Part shown: positions 14,582-26,900 of the stretch, piece after piece
How the letters are laid out: the number at the start of each line of letters is the position of its first letter
Numbering within the stretch: the first letter of the stretch is position 1
Origin: Theocolax elegans
Taxonomy: Eukaryota > Arthropoda > Insecta > Hymenoptera > Cerocephalidae
NCBI GenBank assembly: GCA_026168455.1
Contig: CM047427.1
Span: 60,961,249 to 61,025,248 of the forward strand
Direction: 5' to 3'
DNA length: 64,000 nucleotides
Program-made: the position numbers and the translations under genes
The notes under the pieces: generated by a model
Database searches by the model: none
The model's input: only the letters and a program-made list of their open reading frames with translations
What the model was told of the DNA's origin: nothing

Positions 14582-17547
14582 GATGATATCGTTGACCTCT
14601 TACCAATCAACGTTTCATCTTCGTTAAGGACTACTAGACTGGCCTCCTAGATGCAAATGCGAGGCTCAACCTCGTCCTCCTCTCGGCCGCGTACTCGCGA
14701 GCCGATCTCCGTGGCTTCCGCATCTGAGGAGTGTCCGCGTTCGGTTAATTGTCTGTACCAGCTAATTGTCCGCTCGGGCTCTTTCGTAATCCAAGGCCTC
14801 GCGCATCCCGATTTTTTTTTCATTTTCATTACATTCGATACGATTAATGACGAACCGATCAAAATCAGCCTGCCTTTACCTTTGTTAATTTCATTCGTTT
14901 CTAGTCTCGTCATTAAAAATCTTCTATATATATATTTAATATATATAGTTCTCTTGTATACGATTACTTTCATTATGCAATTTATCGTTTTTTCTGAATT
15001 AAACTATTATACCTAAATAATCTAAATATTTTACCTAAACCTTACAAGAGATAAATGATATTACAACACGAAATAAAAAATTTTTTTTAGTAGCAACTAC
15101 TAGCTTACAGAGATTTCTTCAGCAAATTTTATTGATATATTTAAATAAAATATCTGTACTTATCAATGATCATTTTGCTTCTATTAATATATGCTACAAC
15201 ATACAAAATAATTAAGTAATTTGTCAATTTTAATATTTGAATCATCTATAGGTAATATTTACCATTTTAAATGATAATAATAATCCATTGCAAATTGTGC
15301 AATGACAAGTTTCAGAATTAGTTCATCACGACGTTTTACCGGTGATCTAATTTTTACGTCCTTGTCAATAACCTTACAAGTTGAAAAATATTTTTTTTTA
15401 TTAAAGCTCATATTTGTTCACATAAGATTATTAATTATACAATTATAATATTTATTATCAATATCATTTATATATTTTATAAGTTGCTCGTATATACATT
15501 TTAAAATAATAAAAATGTGTAAAATTGAATACTACTTTTGACCAAAAATAATATATACCCAATATTTATTCAAACTTATTTTTAACATTAGTATTTTGAT
15601 AGGCAATTGATAAAGAGGATAAGGACTTACATCTTATACGCATAGTAACAGATGCAACGTAACTTAAGACGCAAATAAAGGAAAAAATATGTACAACATA
15701 AGATTATTTTGCAAAATATTTTTTTAAAAATTCTAAAATCAGAAAATTACACTTACATATATATTATTTCGTCATTGAATTTATCGAAAAAGAAATATTT
15801 AATAAATTCTCATTTGTTAAATTGCGTTAATTTTTCAATCGTATTCGAAAAATGGTTAATTATTGAAAAACCGTAAACAAACATAAATTTTTTGTTAATT
15901 TCGAATAATAAAACATTTGTCACCTGTTGCCCAGTGTCACGTTTATCCCCCACCTATCCCGCCACCACCCCTTCGCCATCCCCTTTATATCGAATTCCTT
16001 CCACGTTTACTCTGAAATTTATCCACCCTAATTTATAGGTTAAATTTTCCACAGGTGTACGCAGATTCGCTAGGTTAAATAACACCCACATAAATCGTTG
16101 AAAAATAAACGTTAAAATCTGATGTCTGATTTTCAGTGAAAATGCAGTAGTTTGTAATGAAGGCAACGTTATTAAATATTTCTTAAAAAAATCTATCGTC
16201 GGTTTTTAAATTGGCAAGTATTCGTGTAGTACTTACTTAAAATAATTGAGAACGATGAATTAGAAAAATCCGACGACTATCAAATAAAAGTGTAGTACGC
16301 ACTTTTGAAGAAAATAATTGTCGCACAAGTGACCCGGTATTGACAAGGTACCCTTATATAGTATATATATAAAACACCGTAAATACTGGTAAGTAGAGTA
16401 TTCGCGAATTCAAGTATTGCCAAGCACCGGCATCATTGCTATCGAGGGTTCCTGCGAACGAAATCTACGAAACTTGATAACTCCGGGATGTTTATTCGAT
16501 CGCGAGAAAACAATGAAAAGATGCGTTGCTACGAGCTCTTTATATATCGGTGCGCGAGTGCAAGTTGTACCGCGGAATCTCGATGCTGCACGTTTCGTCG
16601 TATAAAGGAAGTCGGAGAGGGAGGCCGGAAACACATCGAGTTAAGGGATGAGAATGACAGGATTCTATCTTACCGATCCTACGCTTATGTACTCGGGGTG
16701 ATTCTGGACCGCGATTCCCGAGATTTTCGTTAGGGGGTGCTCTTATTTCACCCGTATGCTGCTCTTTTATCTATATTCCGCGCTCTCATCTTTTTTTTTT
16801 CTTCTCTTCTTGCCCAATAATTTATATATTTATGCGTATAAACTTGCAATACATTTTCCAATTCGATAATAAATTCAATAATTCAAAATTTTATTTATTT
16901 ATTAATATAAGTCTCGATAAATTTGTAAATTATGCATTTGCAATAATTATTACAATGTTATTAATGAAAAGTAGATATTCTAATAAGTTTAATAAATTGT
17001 TCAAAATCTCGTTGTAAAAGTAAACCTAACTACAAAAATAAGAATGTCAACTGTATAAAGATGTTTAAAGTTCGAATTAAACCATAATATGCATTATTTA
17101 TAGCTTTCTAATGGAAGATATAAATGAATTTTAGCTTGTAGATTTGATATTTTAATAAATTATAGTAAAATATAACTATTCAAATATTTTAAGAAAACAA
17201 TAACGCTTACGTCAAAAATGAAAACAATCGTATAAGTTTAATCACATTCCCGAAAAAACAAAATTTTTTTCATGTTTCGAAGGGCGTGGCAGTGTAAATG
17301 ACTGCGGTCTTATATTTTTCTTCAGATTTATTTCTTTATTTTTATTAGTATTACTCTAATAAAGATTCTATTGTCATTGGGCATCGTAACTTATTGGATT
17401 GTAGCGGAAGATCCTGTGATTCTAATTAATCACTGCGTTTGAGCGTCCTGAGAAAGTGATAATATAGTTTTATCGTTTTGTTTCAAAATGTTGTTATCCA
17501 TCCTATATTGATATTTTACATTACTATAAAAAATTAACTGTTCTTAA

Positions 17548-17758
17548 CCTTTAGAGGACCGGGATGACACCTGTATGTATCATATATTTTTTCATTATTA
17601 ATTATACACACCTAAATGGGTCTCTAAGGGTTATTTGGTCTCTTTAAAATGAAAATTCAAAATGGTGAAAGTAATATCGCGGATACTATACCAAGTGTTT
17701 TTTTAATCTTTCACCTGAATATAGAAGAAACCGCGGCGTGATCCCGGCACTCTAAAGG
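17548..17758. mobile_element. 211-bp MITE with TTAA target duplication (piggyBac-like)
   Basis: The element starts CCTTTAGAGGACCGGGATGA and its other end, read in reverse complement, starts CCTTTAGAGTGCCGGGATCA. These are about 20-bp terminal inverted repeats with two or three mismatches. TTAA lies directly outside both ends (17544-17547 and 17759-17762). TTAA target duplication with ends beginning CC is characteristic of piggyBac-superfamily elements. It has no open frame and must depend on a transposase elsewhere. Confidence 0.7.
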
Positions 17759-20700
17759 TTAATTCATTCCTAATAATGTAACGTCATAACCAAGAATTTT
17801 CAAAATTAAAGTAATTCAATGTAAAAGCCGTAAAATTAAAAAAACAGGTAAATACTGGTTTGTACTGGATAAAAACATAAATTTGAAGTTGTACACTTAA
17901 AAATTTAGTATCGATAAGAACACAGATTGCATCAGTTTATACCAACGAGTATATAATCTAACGAAAACTGTAATAATTCTTTCATTGACAGTTATACAGA
18001 TTTCAGAAAATCTATTATACATCAATACCTGGTAGGTCGAATGCAAGTTAAGCAATAAAATCGTCGCCCGATTGATTTATTTTATTTTATAAATTTATGT
18101 TTTATAAATGTAAATACATGGGATTATAAAAACAAGATTTTATTACTTCGCATAAACCAAAAATATAATGGATAAATTTTAATTGAATACTGAATTTCGA
18201 TATTAATTTCCTATCAATATTTTAAATATAAAAATGGAAAATTAGCATAAAATGTATAAATTTTCATTGTCCATTATGTCTTAAAGCATCCTAGCTGAAT
18301 TACCACAAATCTGTTTTGTAAAATTGTGTCAGTTAAGCGTAAACAATTTAGTACCTAATAAGATTATAATATACATATAAAAGATTGCATAAAATAAATG
18401 TCTGGAATATATATAAAATAATATTATTCCATGCTAGACGATAAATACAACGATAATAAGAAAAATATTTAACTCAGTGAATAGTAAAATTTTCAAATTC
18501 ACTTGGGCGAATCACTGAATTTTGTAGCCGATCGATAGTTACTTTCGCACACGACATTTTTCTTTCGCTATATATAAATATATATACAGTTAAAAGTTGT
18601 TAGAAAAGTTGCTCACGTGTCACGGTCATTTCCAATTTTCAAGACTTTTTGTTTACCTTCGAACGAGAAAAACAATGCCGAATTTAAAATTGGTCCGCGT
18701 TATGTAACCTTTTTATATGCTATATGGATTATACCATCTTTCCCTAAGTTGCGTGTATATATATTCTCTTTTTTCTATGTAAATTATTCAATTTGTGTAT
18801 ATAAGAAAAATCGAATTATTCTTTTTTATATTCATTATCTTGCGCTGTAAAGAAGTTTAATTATAGTGCAGGTAATTATTGATTAAAACTATAAAGAATG
18901 TGTTGATTAAGTTTATAGTCTGTATACATTACGTTGAATAATTAAAATTTACCTGGTATGGTGTTATAGTGTCTTTAAAGTGAATTTCCCCTATATTATT
19001 TTGTATTTTAAAATACATATTAAAATAACATGCTGTATTTAGCAAACGTTATTATTGTTGCAGTCGTAGTCAGTATATACATATCATTTAGTTGATGTGT
19101 TTTCAAACACATATTTCTGTAGGGGGCTTATGGTAATGATGAACGAGCTAAAATTATAATTAAATAACACAGGTTAACACGTAATTAAATATATAAAAAT
19201 GTAATAAAAAGACTAAATGGATTGCGTGAAATTCCAAATAATAAGAGATTCGAGCGCGTTTGCACGATCCTAACACGTGAACACGGGATGAAGAAAGCCA
19301 CCCCGACATTATTCTCACGACTCTCACGAGTTTTCCTTTAAGTATATTATATCGCTTCGCAGAGAGGAAAATCAACGTGTACGCTTTTTTCATTACTTTA
19401 CTCTAATCACAATTTTTCATTAAATAGTTAAAACTATTATAAACAATATCTAATAGTTATTTTAGCTCTTCCAATTCGATGTATTTTAACAAATATTGTT
19501 AATATTTGTCACTGAATTCATACAATTCATATAAGATATATATATATGTATTTAGAGATTAAGAAGCTATTACGAACTAATAAGATAAACAAGCTACGCA
19601 CCGAGAGAAAAAAATCTTTAAGTCAATGAAGTTTCTTAACTATTAAAAACTGATGACTTAAATACGAGCAAATGAACGTTTCTTAACGGTCAAGTACACA
19701 TATTGTCATTTAGATTCAGAGGTTAAAAACATAAAATCTATTATCTTCTTTACAGTTAACGACTAACAATTAATATTAAATAAATAGATTGTTAATAATA
19801 AATAGACCATATATTTAGAATGAATGTTCCTTTCTCTGGGCGTATGTATTATTTTAATTCATTTTAAAAATCAAATTCTATGTATAAAGATGCCTGTTCT
19901 AAATTATGTTAAGGTAAAATAATCATATAATAAAAAGAAGAATAAATTACGTCAAATAGTAATTTAATATTATTTACTTATTAAACAATTTAATGTATTT
20001 CTTTGCATTTAATAATTTATTCTATCCGTCGTTCACTTTTTCAAGGCCGTCGTCAGTTTCTCATGTCATTTCTCTGCGCAGGATGATTAAAGTTTAATTA
20101 ATATTTTTATTTAAATTAGACACAGTACACCTCGTATAGACTACAATTATAACTAAATTATAAAAAATAAATTTTAAAGAAATCATAATATTTATCCATA
20201 GTTTTAACGCTATAATTCAAGATAACATTTGCCCTGATTTATTTTTATACAAACTCTATTCGTATAGAGTATGTTTCTGTAGAATAAATTTGGTTTTATT
20301 AAAAGTGTATACCAATAATCAGATAGACTTTTATTATAAATTATAAATGGTTTTAAAATATTTAGTTTAATTTAATTAGTGTAATTCAATATATTATGCA
20401 AATCAATATTAAATTTGCTGGAAAATTATTTAATAATTTAAAGATTAGGTAATTTAATTTTTCATTTGAAAATATAATAGATAATAATTGAAAAGATCCA
20501 GTTTTAAAGATGTGAAAGGCGTCATGTACACTCTCTTGCAAATCGATTTAATCTCTTACCGTTAAAAGTGGTAATTTAAGATGTAAATTACTGTAGTGAT
20601 ATTTTTATTTAACCTCAAAAGAATCATACAAATATTTTAAACCACCAATTATTTGCACAGTACGAAATATAACCTGTAAGTATGAAGTAGCAATTTAGTT

Positions 20701-22549
20701 ATAATGATAACCCTTAAACAAATCATTAAAATCTGTGAAAATGTAAATTTGTAATAAAATCGATTGCATTAAGTTGAGTGAGTGCTCCAACCTTCGCCTA
20801 AACGAGTAAAGTAAATCTTCAATTACTGACCTTAAGACTAATTACCGTCAACTTTTGCTCTAGTTAACAAAAGTCGCTGAATGATCGCTTTGGATTTTGA
20901 ACGTTAAAATCAATCATCAACTCGATTAAGCGCGCAGCGCAGTTTCTTACTACAATTACCGCAAGATTAATTAAATTTTTTGCTTTAATTATTAACTACT
21001 CGGCTATATGACCATTTCAGTAGTCGTTATATAAACAATGTCATTTGTGTACTACAACATCCTCTTTTTGTTATACTAGTAATGAAATATATTACTAACG
21101 TTTTCCGCGATTTTTCATACTCAAAATATGTTTTAGACAATTTTTTAACAAGAATGCTACCGTATACAGTATCGAATAATTTTGTGTACACATAACATGT
21201 AAAAAAATTATGGCGCTCGTAGAAAAACAAGACATCTTTTTGTTCATCTTACCAAAACAGTCATATAGCTATACCATTATGTATGAAAAAGAATTTGAGT
21301 CGTTTGCTACTCCTTTGATATGCGTTTGTCACTCCAGAAAGACGAGAGTGGGTTAATCCGGCAGTCTGACTTTGGAAGGTTGCCGACGTGAAACGATCAC
21401 AATTGAAATAAAAGACTGTTACCATTTTTAAAGAAACTTGAGAATACTCCTGATTGCACTAGTTTAAAAGGCTCGTTACACTAAACTTTACAAAAATTTT
21501 TTCAATTATTAAGATACACGGTACGAAGTTGCTATAGGTTTAACAATTGATTGAAAAGTCAATTATTAATGAAGTAACGTTCCGGTAATTGTTTATTTAT
21601 TTTTAACTGAACATCGGTTCCTACGCGAACAAGCATTTTCACGAAAAACAAAACTAATTTTACTCCATCCTACGATTTACGATATAAACCTTCTCTTTTT
21701 TATCAAGTGGACGGGTTTTAAATTAAAATTTTTTTCCTTTGAGCTTATAAAGTGCACAGAATCCAGTAAATTTAATTAACTTTGTACAAAATAAAAGGGC
21801 TATTATTATAATTAATTTCTGGAAATTGTCTTAAAAAAATAAAATTTGATTATTGCAATGTATAAGTTATTGTGCTACGTTGCGAATGCGTTAATTAAAA
21901 AACAAAATAGTTTTTATAACTTTTAAATATTAATTTTTTTATAATTCATCCAAGCCAATTCTAAATTAATAGCAAATAAAAGTTGTAGTTAATGCATTGT
22001 GTTTTTCGGCCGATAATAGATCCGACGTCTCTATATCTCGGTAATTAAAAAACTGTTACACTTCCTCGTGCAATAAGTGAGAATGCGTATCGTAATGCGA
22101 GATCGTCGTATTTAGTGCAATAATGACAAGTTATAATATATTATCAATCTCTAACAATTCTGCATTGAATAAATGGACAAATCGATTGGATAAAATGTGA
22201 GTGCAGTGCATAAATACCTATAGTTATGTTACTTCTACTTTCTATAAGTTGCACGGCCTATAAATATGACAAGCACCCGCACAATGACATAAACCTCTTT
22301 GATATTGTCCACTAACCATGCCAATAATCAACTATAATTACGTCACCGCGCAAACGAGCGTCGACAATTTTTCGGGAAATCGTCTATATAAGTATTTATC
22401 GTGGAGATCTAGAATTGGTAAAGTAAGTGCTCGATGGAACTTTTGCCAGAGGGATATTCGCAACTCGAGTAATGCGGTAACTCGAAATTGCTCGGTCGGT
22501 AAATGAAATAATTTGTGCATTAGATTTTGACAGGTTTACCTTAGCTTTG

Positions 22550-23060
22550 CGTTACGCAACGTTTCGGTAGTTATTGATTTTCGCAAAAATAGAGCCACGA
22601 AGACGGACCACGGAGAGAGTTAAAGTTAAAATCACGTGAATCGATACAAGTACATATCTACGATATATGTGAAAAAGAGGGATGATATTGTATTGTTGTA
22701 GAATGCATAAGTAAGAGTAGGAGTAAGAGTAAAAGTTAAAACAACGTACCGCTGACATAGTATTGACTATCAGCAGGTTGTCCTCGAGTCTTGGAACCCT
22801 CGTGGAAGTACTATCGGTTGGTCCTTTCCGGCGATTCTCTCCCTCGGTGGTGGTTCGCACGCGTGTGGACGCGAGACCATAGCCGAGGACCCGAGTTACG
22901 GGGGTGGGGGTTTATTGATCGCCGATACATAGGTATATAGAGTACAGTATAGACTCGCGGCTCGCGCGGAATGTGCGCGCGGTGCTTTTCTTTGAGTTTC
23001 GTGCTGCTCGCGGGAACCTTCGTATATATCCTATTATTCGTATGCCCTCTTCTCACTTAT
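22550..23060. promoter_or_regulatory. GC- and CpG-rich island, candidate promoter or first exon
   Basis: This 0.5-kb patch stands out from the AT-rich surroundings, with several CGCG and CGCGCG groups near 22955-22985 and a G-run near 22900. On the minus strand a possible donor (CG followed by GTACGT, around 22750) would suit a non-coding first exon splicing toward PiT 8 kb downstream. Overlapping short open frames occur on the minus strand but match nothing I recognise. The role is inferred from composition only. Confidence 0.3.
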
Positions 23061-23710
23061 TGCACTATTTTTTGAGTGCCCCGAAGTAATCTATATATAT
23101 ATATATATCTTATCGATCATCAATTTTCGCTCTAACCGTAGTTAACTTCCCTTCTCAGTATAAATCTTATTATTGTTTTCTTCTTATTTTTTAAAATTAT
23201 TGCACAAACCAAGATGAAAACCAGTGGGATATGGTACCACGTTCGTTTCAATCGGTCATTTCATTGTTCGTAGATCATGCATTTTATTGATTGTTGCACG
23301 TGTTTCATTATTTAAGGGTAAATATTTCAAAGGAATTGTATAATGGTCGATGTGAGAAACAGTTTGCACGACTAATCGCAAATATATATGTATATATTTT
23401 ATTTTTAAACAGAATCATCTTCCAACATTTAAAAAATATTCTACTCCAGAATTACACGGTTTTAAAATGCAAATAAAACTTCTGTTCTTTGCCTCCCTCC
23501 GAATTCGCGAAAAAAATTTGTTTTTGGATCTATAGATGTGCTTTTGTTTTATAACCAATATTCGATTTATCCAAAATTTATTATTGAAAATTTTGAAAAT
23601 TTCAGATGTTTTTAATCAAACCAAATAAGAGTGTATTTTCTTGGATTTTTAAATTATCTCTATAATTAGTTTTTAAGTTATTTAAGAAAACTGACTTTTT
23701 TAATTTGTTA

Positions 23711-23986
23711 TGTGAGTGGATAAGCAAGGACGCGCAGGTCAGGATGATAAAGAAATCAGAATTAAGTAATATTGGAATTTAATTTAATACTAGTAGTTGT
23801 ACATTGATCGTAACGCTCAGTCTAATGTGTTGTTCGCGCGCTTGCGTTATCGTCACTGCCCGGTTTTGGTCGACGCGGTCGTCAAGTTAGTTCCTTCCTA
23901 GCGCTCTCTACTTTACAATACGCGAGTTATACATATATGTATATGTATGCGTGTAGATGACGGTACATATACACGGTAATATTACA
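23711..23986 (-). repeat. 3' LTR of the Gypsy-like element
   Basis: This is a 276-bp long terminal repeat, TGTGAG...ATTACA on the plus strand and therefore TGTAAT...CTCACA in the element's own direction. By eye it is identical to the copy at 28226-28501. The Gag-Pol stop codon lies only six bases upstream of it in the element's direction. Confidence 0.95.
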
Positions 23987-23992
23987 GTCGGC

Positions 23993-26900
23993 CTATTCTG
24001 ACAAAGAGAACTGCAAGTTCTCGTGATCATTGCATGTATTATTTGAGATAATGTTCTCGCTTTCGCTGTCGTCTTCGTCGTAACAATCATTCGCGGGATC
24101 CTTGAATACAACCCACGGTTTAAGACGGTCCGGAGATAGAATAGACTCATATATTTTTTGCTTTAATGGGTATCCCGGGATATCACTTACCAAATAACGA
24201 TCGCGATCTAACTTCTTTTTGACTACATAGGGTCCAACATATTTTTTCCCCATTTTCGCACTACCGGCGACGTCTGAACTCGTGGATTGTAACATAACAT
24301 AGTCGCCTTCATTATAATCATGACACGGTTTTCGGCGTGAATTATAAAAACGAGACATTATTTCCTGATTATCGCGTAGTTTGGTCGCTACCTCGGATCG
24401 TATATCCGATCGATTTTCAATAAAATCGTTATAATTAAGATCATCGTTTATCGCGTCTACAATAACATCGGTTCCTCCTGTACGTGTCTCATAACCTAAT
24501 AATACCTGTGAAGGTGTTCGGCGAGTAATAGAATGAATAGAGTTATTCAGTGCCATCTGAACACGCCCCAAAACCTCGGGCCACTGATCTGGAGCAGATA
24601 CAAGTTTACATATCGCGGGTACAATTACACGATTGTAACGCTCGATTTGTCCATTTGAACGCGGGGTTTGTACGGCGATTAAGACGTGTTGAATGCCCAA
24701 AGAATCACAGAATTCGTTAAACTCGCTCCCGGTAAAAGCTGATCCTCGATCCGAAATAATACGACGCGGGACACCTAATACACTAAAAATACTATTCAAT
24801 ATTTGTATGGCTTCACCTGCAGCAGTTGATTTCGTTGGTTCCAGAACTATAAATTTGGAAAAGGCGTCTATTATTTCAAAAATATGTCGATGACCCTTCC
24901 GTGATTTAATTAACGGGCCTACATGGTCTATGTGTATAGTATCCCATGGACGCGAACCCTTATCAACCGCATGCAAGAAGCCTTCTTTTACGCTCGCTTT
25001 TTTATTATATTCTAGACATTTGACACAATTTAAAATACATTTTTTAACAAATTTGCGCATATTACAAAAATAAAACGCTTTACGCAATTTATCCAAAGTT
25101 TTGTCGCAGCCTAAATGCGCTAGTTCTTCGTGTATGTTACAAACTAACTCCTTTCTCATACCACGTGGTACTACTAATAGTCGTTTACCGTCTAGTATTC
25201 TAAAAAGTTTATCATCGATTACAATATAATCCTTAACTTGTGTATCACCTGATTTTACCTGACGTACTAACTCCTGAATTTCGTGATCGGATCTCTGAGC
25301 TAACGAAATCGAATCAGTCATCTTATCTTTTTCTATTATATGTACATTGAAGCTTCGACTAAGCGCGTCCACGTGCGACATTTGAGCACCTTTTCGATGG
25401 CGAATACTATAATTAAACTCTTGAAGTTGTAGGCTCCAACGGCAAATTTTTGCGTTAATGGTTTTCTTTAGTAAGGTTTGTTTAAGCGCGGCACAGTCGG
25501 TAACAATGGTAAACGGCTTACCAATTAAGTATACGCGAAAGCGATCTAAAGCCTTGATAATCGCGAGTGTTTCCAATTCGAAACTGTGGTAGTTACGTTC
25601 GCAATCCGTTGTTTTTGCGCTGAAATAAAATATCGGATGAAAATTACCATCTTCTTGCCGTTGTAGCAATACAGCTCCATAGCCCCGCGAACTAGCGTCC
25701 GTATGCAGTTCAGTCTCCTTATCGAAATCAAATACTCGTAAAATTGGTTCGCTTGTCAAAAGTTTCTTTAATTTATTAAACGCATCGATATGCTCCGGCT
25801 TAATTTCGAACCTCACGTCCTTTCGCAGAAGATTTGTAAGCGGTAAAGCGATTATCGCGTAATTTGGAACAAACTTACGGAAATAACTTGTTAAGCCTAA
25901 AAAACCTTTTAATTGTCGCGGATTTTTCGGTATCGGGAATGATTCCACTGCCAACGATTTTAAACTTCCTGGACGAACTTCATTATATTTAAGATAATAA
26001 CCGAGATATTCTAATTCCGTGACAACAAACGAACATTTGTCAATTCGTGGTTCAATGCCGTACTCAAACATAATTTTAGTTACTTCATCGATAATTTTTA
26101 AGTTTTCTTCAATTGTTTCGGTAGCAATTAGAAAATCGTCAAAAAATATAAAAATCTTTTTCCGAGATATCAAATCACGAAACAAATACGTCACATACTC
26201 GGCAAAAATAAGAGGCGAATTACGTAACCCAAACGGAGCCACTCTAAATTCATACAATCCGCTCGCCACGATAAACGCGGTATACCTAGTCGAATCTGAA
26301 TCTATGAAGACGTGAAAAAATGCATCCTTTAGGTCGATACGGGTGAAAAACTTCATTCGGCCAGCTTCCGCCACCAAGTCGTCGATTCTCGGAATGGGCC
26401 TATTCATCGGGACAGTCACCTTGTTTAGTTCTCTGTAGTCGACGCACAGCCGGTATTCTCCGTTCTTCTTTTTGGCCAGTGTCACCGGACTCGCGTACTC
26501 GGAGTTGCTGCGCTGTATGTAACCCTTCTTCAGCCAATCAACCACCGTATCCTCGACAACTCGTTCCTCGTGTATAGCGAGTCGTCTCGGCTGCATTCTT
26601 ATCGGCTTGTCACTGCGAAGTTCGATCTGTAATTTTACAGGACATTTATGCGGTTCTCGGTTACGGTTATTTATACATGGAGCGATTGCACGCTCGATAT
26701 GATCGCGCTGACCAGTCGTCAAAGTCGGGTTAATATCCAACTGCAGCGTCCCGACATCTACGTTGATACTCATAATGGAATTGACGAACTCGGCTTCCTC
26801 GTTGATGCGACTGATCGTAATGGCATTACGTTCCTTTTTCCATGATACTGTGTCCAAAAATGCTCGTCCCAAGACAATATCCATAACCATAGCATCATCG

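Larger units (their letters stand above)
14582..23710. other. Nine-kilobase non-coding region upstream of PiT
   Basis: No protein gene is supported. Contents: probable PiT 5' UTR next to 14581; a GC-rich patch at 15930-16740 with overlapping short frames on both strands; a TTAA-flanked MITE at 17548-17758; a GC-rich, CpG-rich island at about 22550-23060; and otherwise AT-rich unique sequence. The islands could be promoters or non-coding first exons of the minus-strand PiT gene, but this cannot be shown from sequence alone. Confidence 0.45.

Noticed and set aside
16410..16733. Overlapping 62-81 codon frames on both strands
   Set aside because: The patch is GC-richer, so stops are fewer by chance. 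No splice-compatible neighbours or family resemblance were found.
22811..23056. 81-codon minus-strand frame in the CpG island
   Set aside because: It is rich in Arg, Pro and His as expected from GC-rich noise, and matches nothing known to me.
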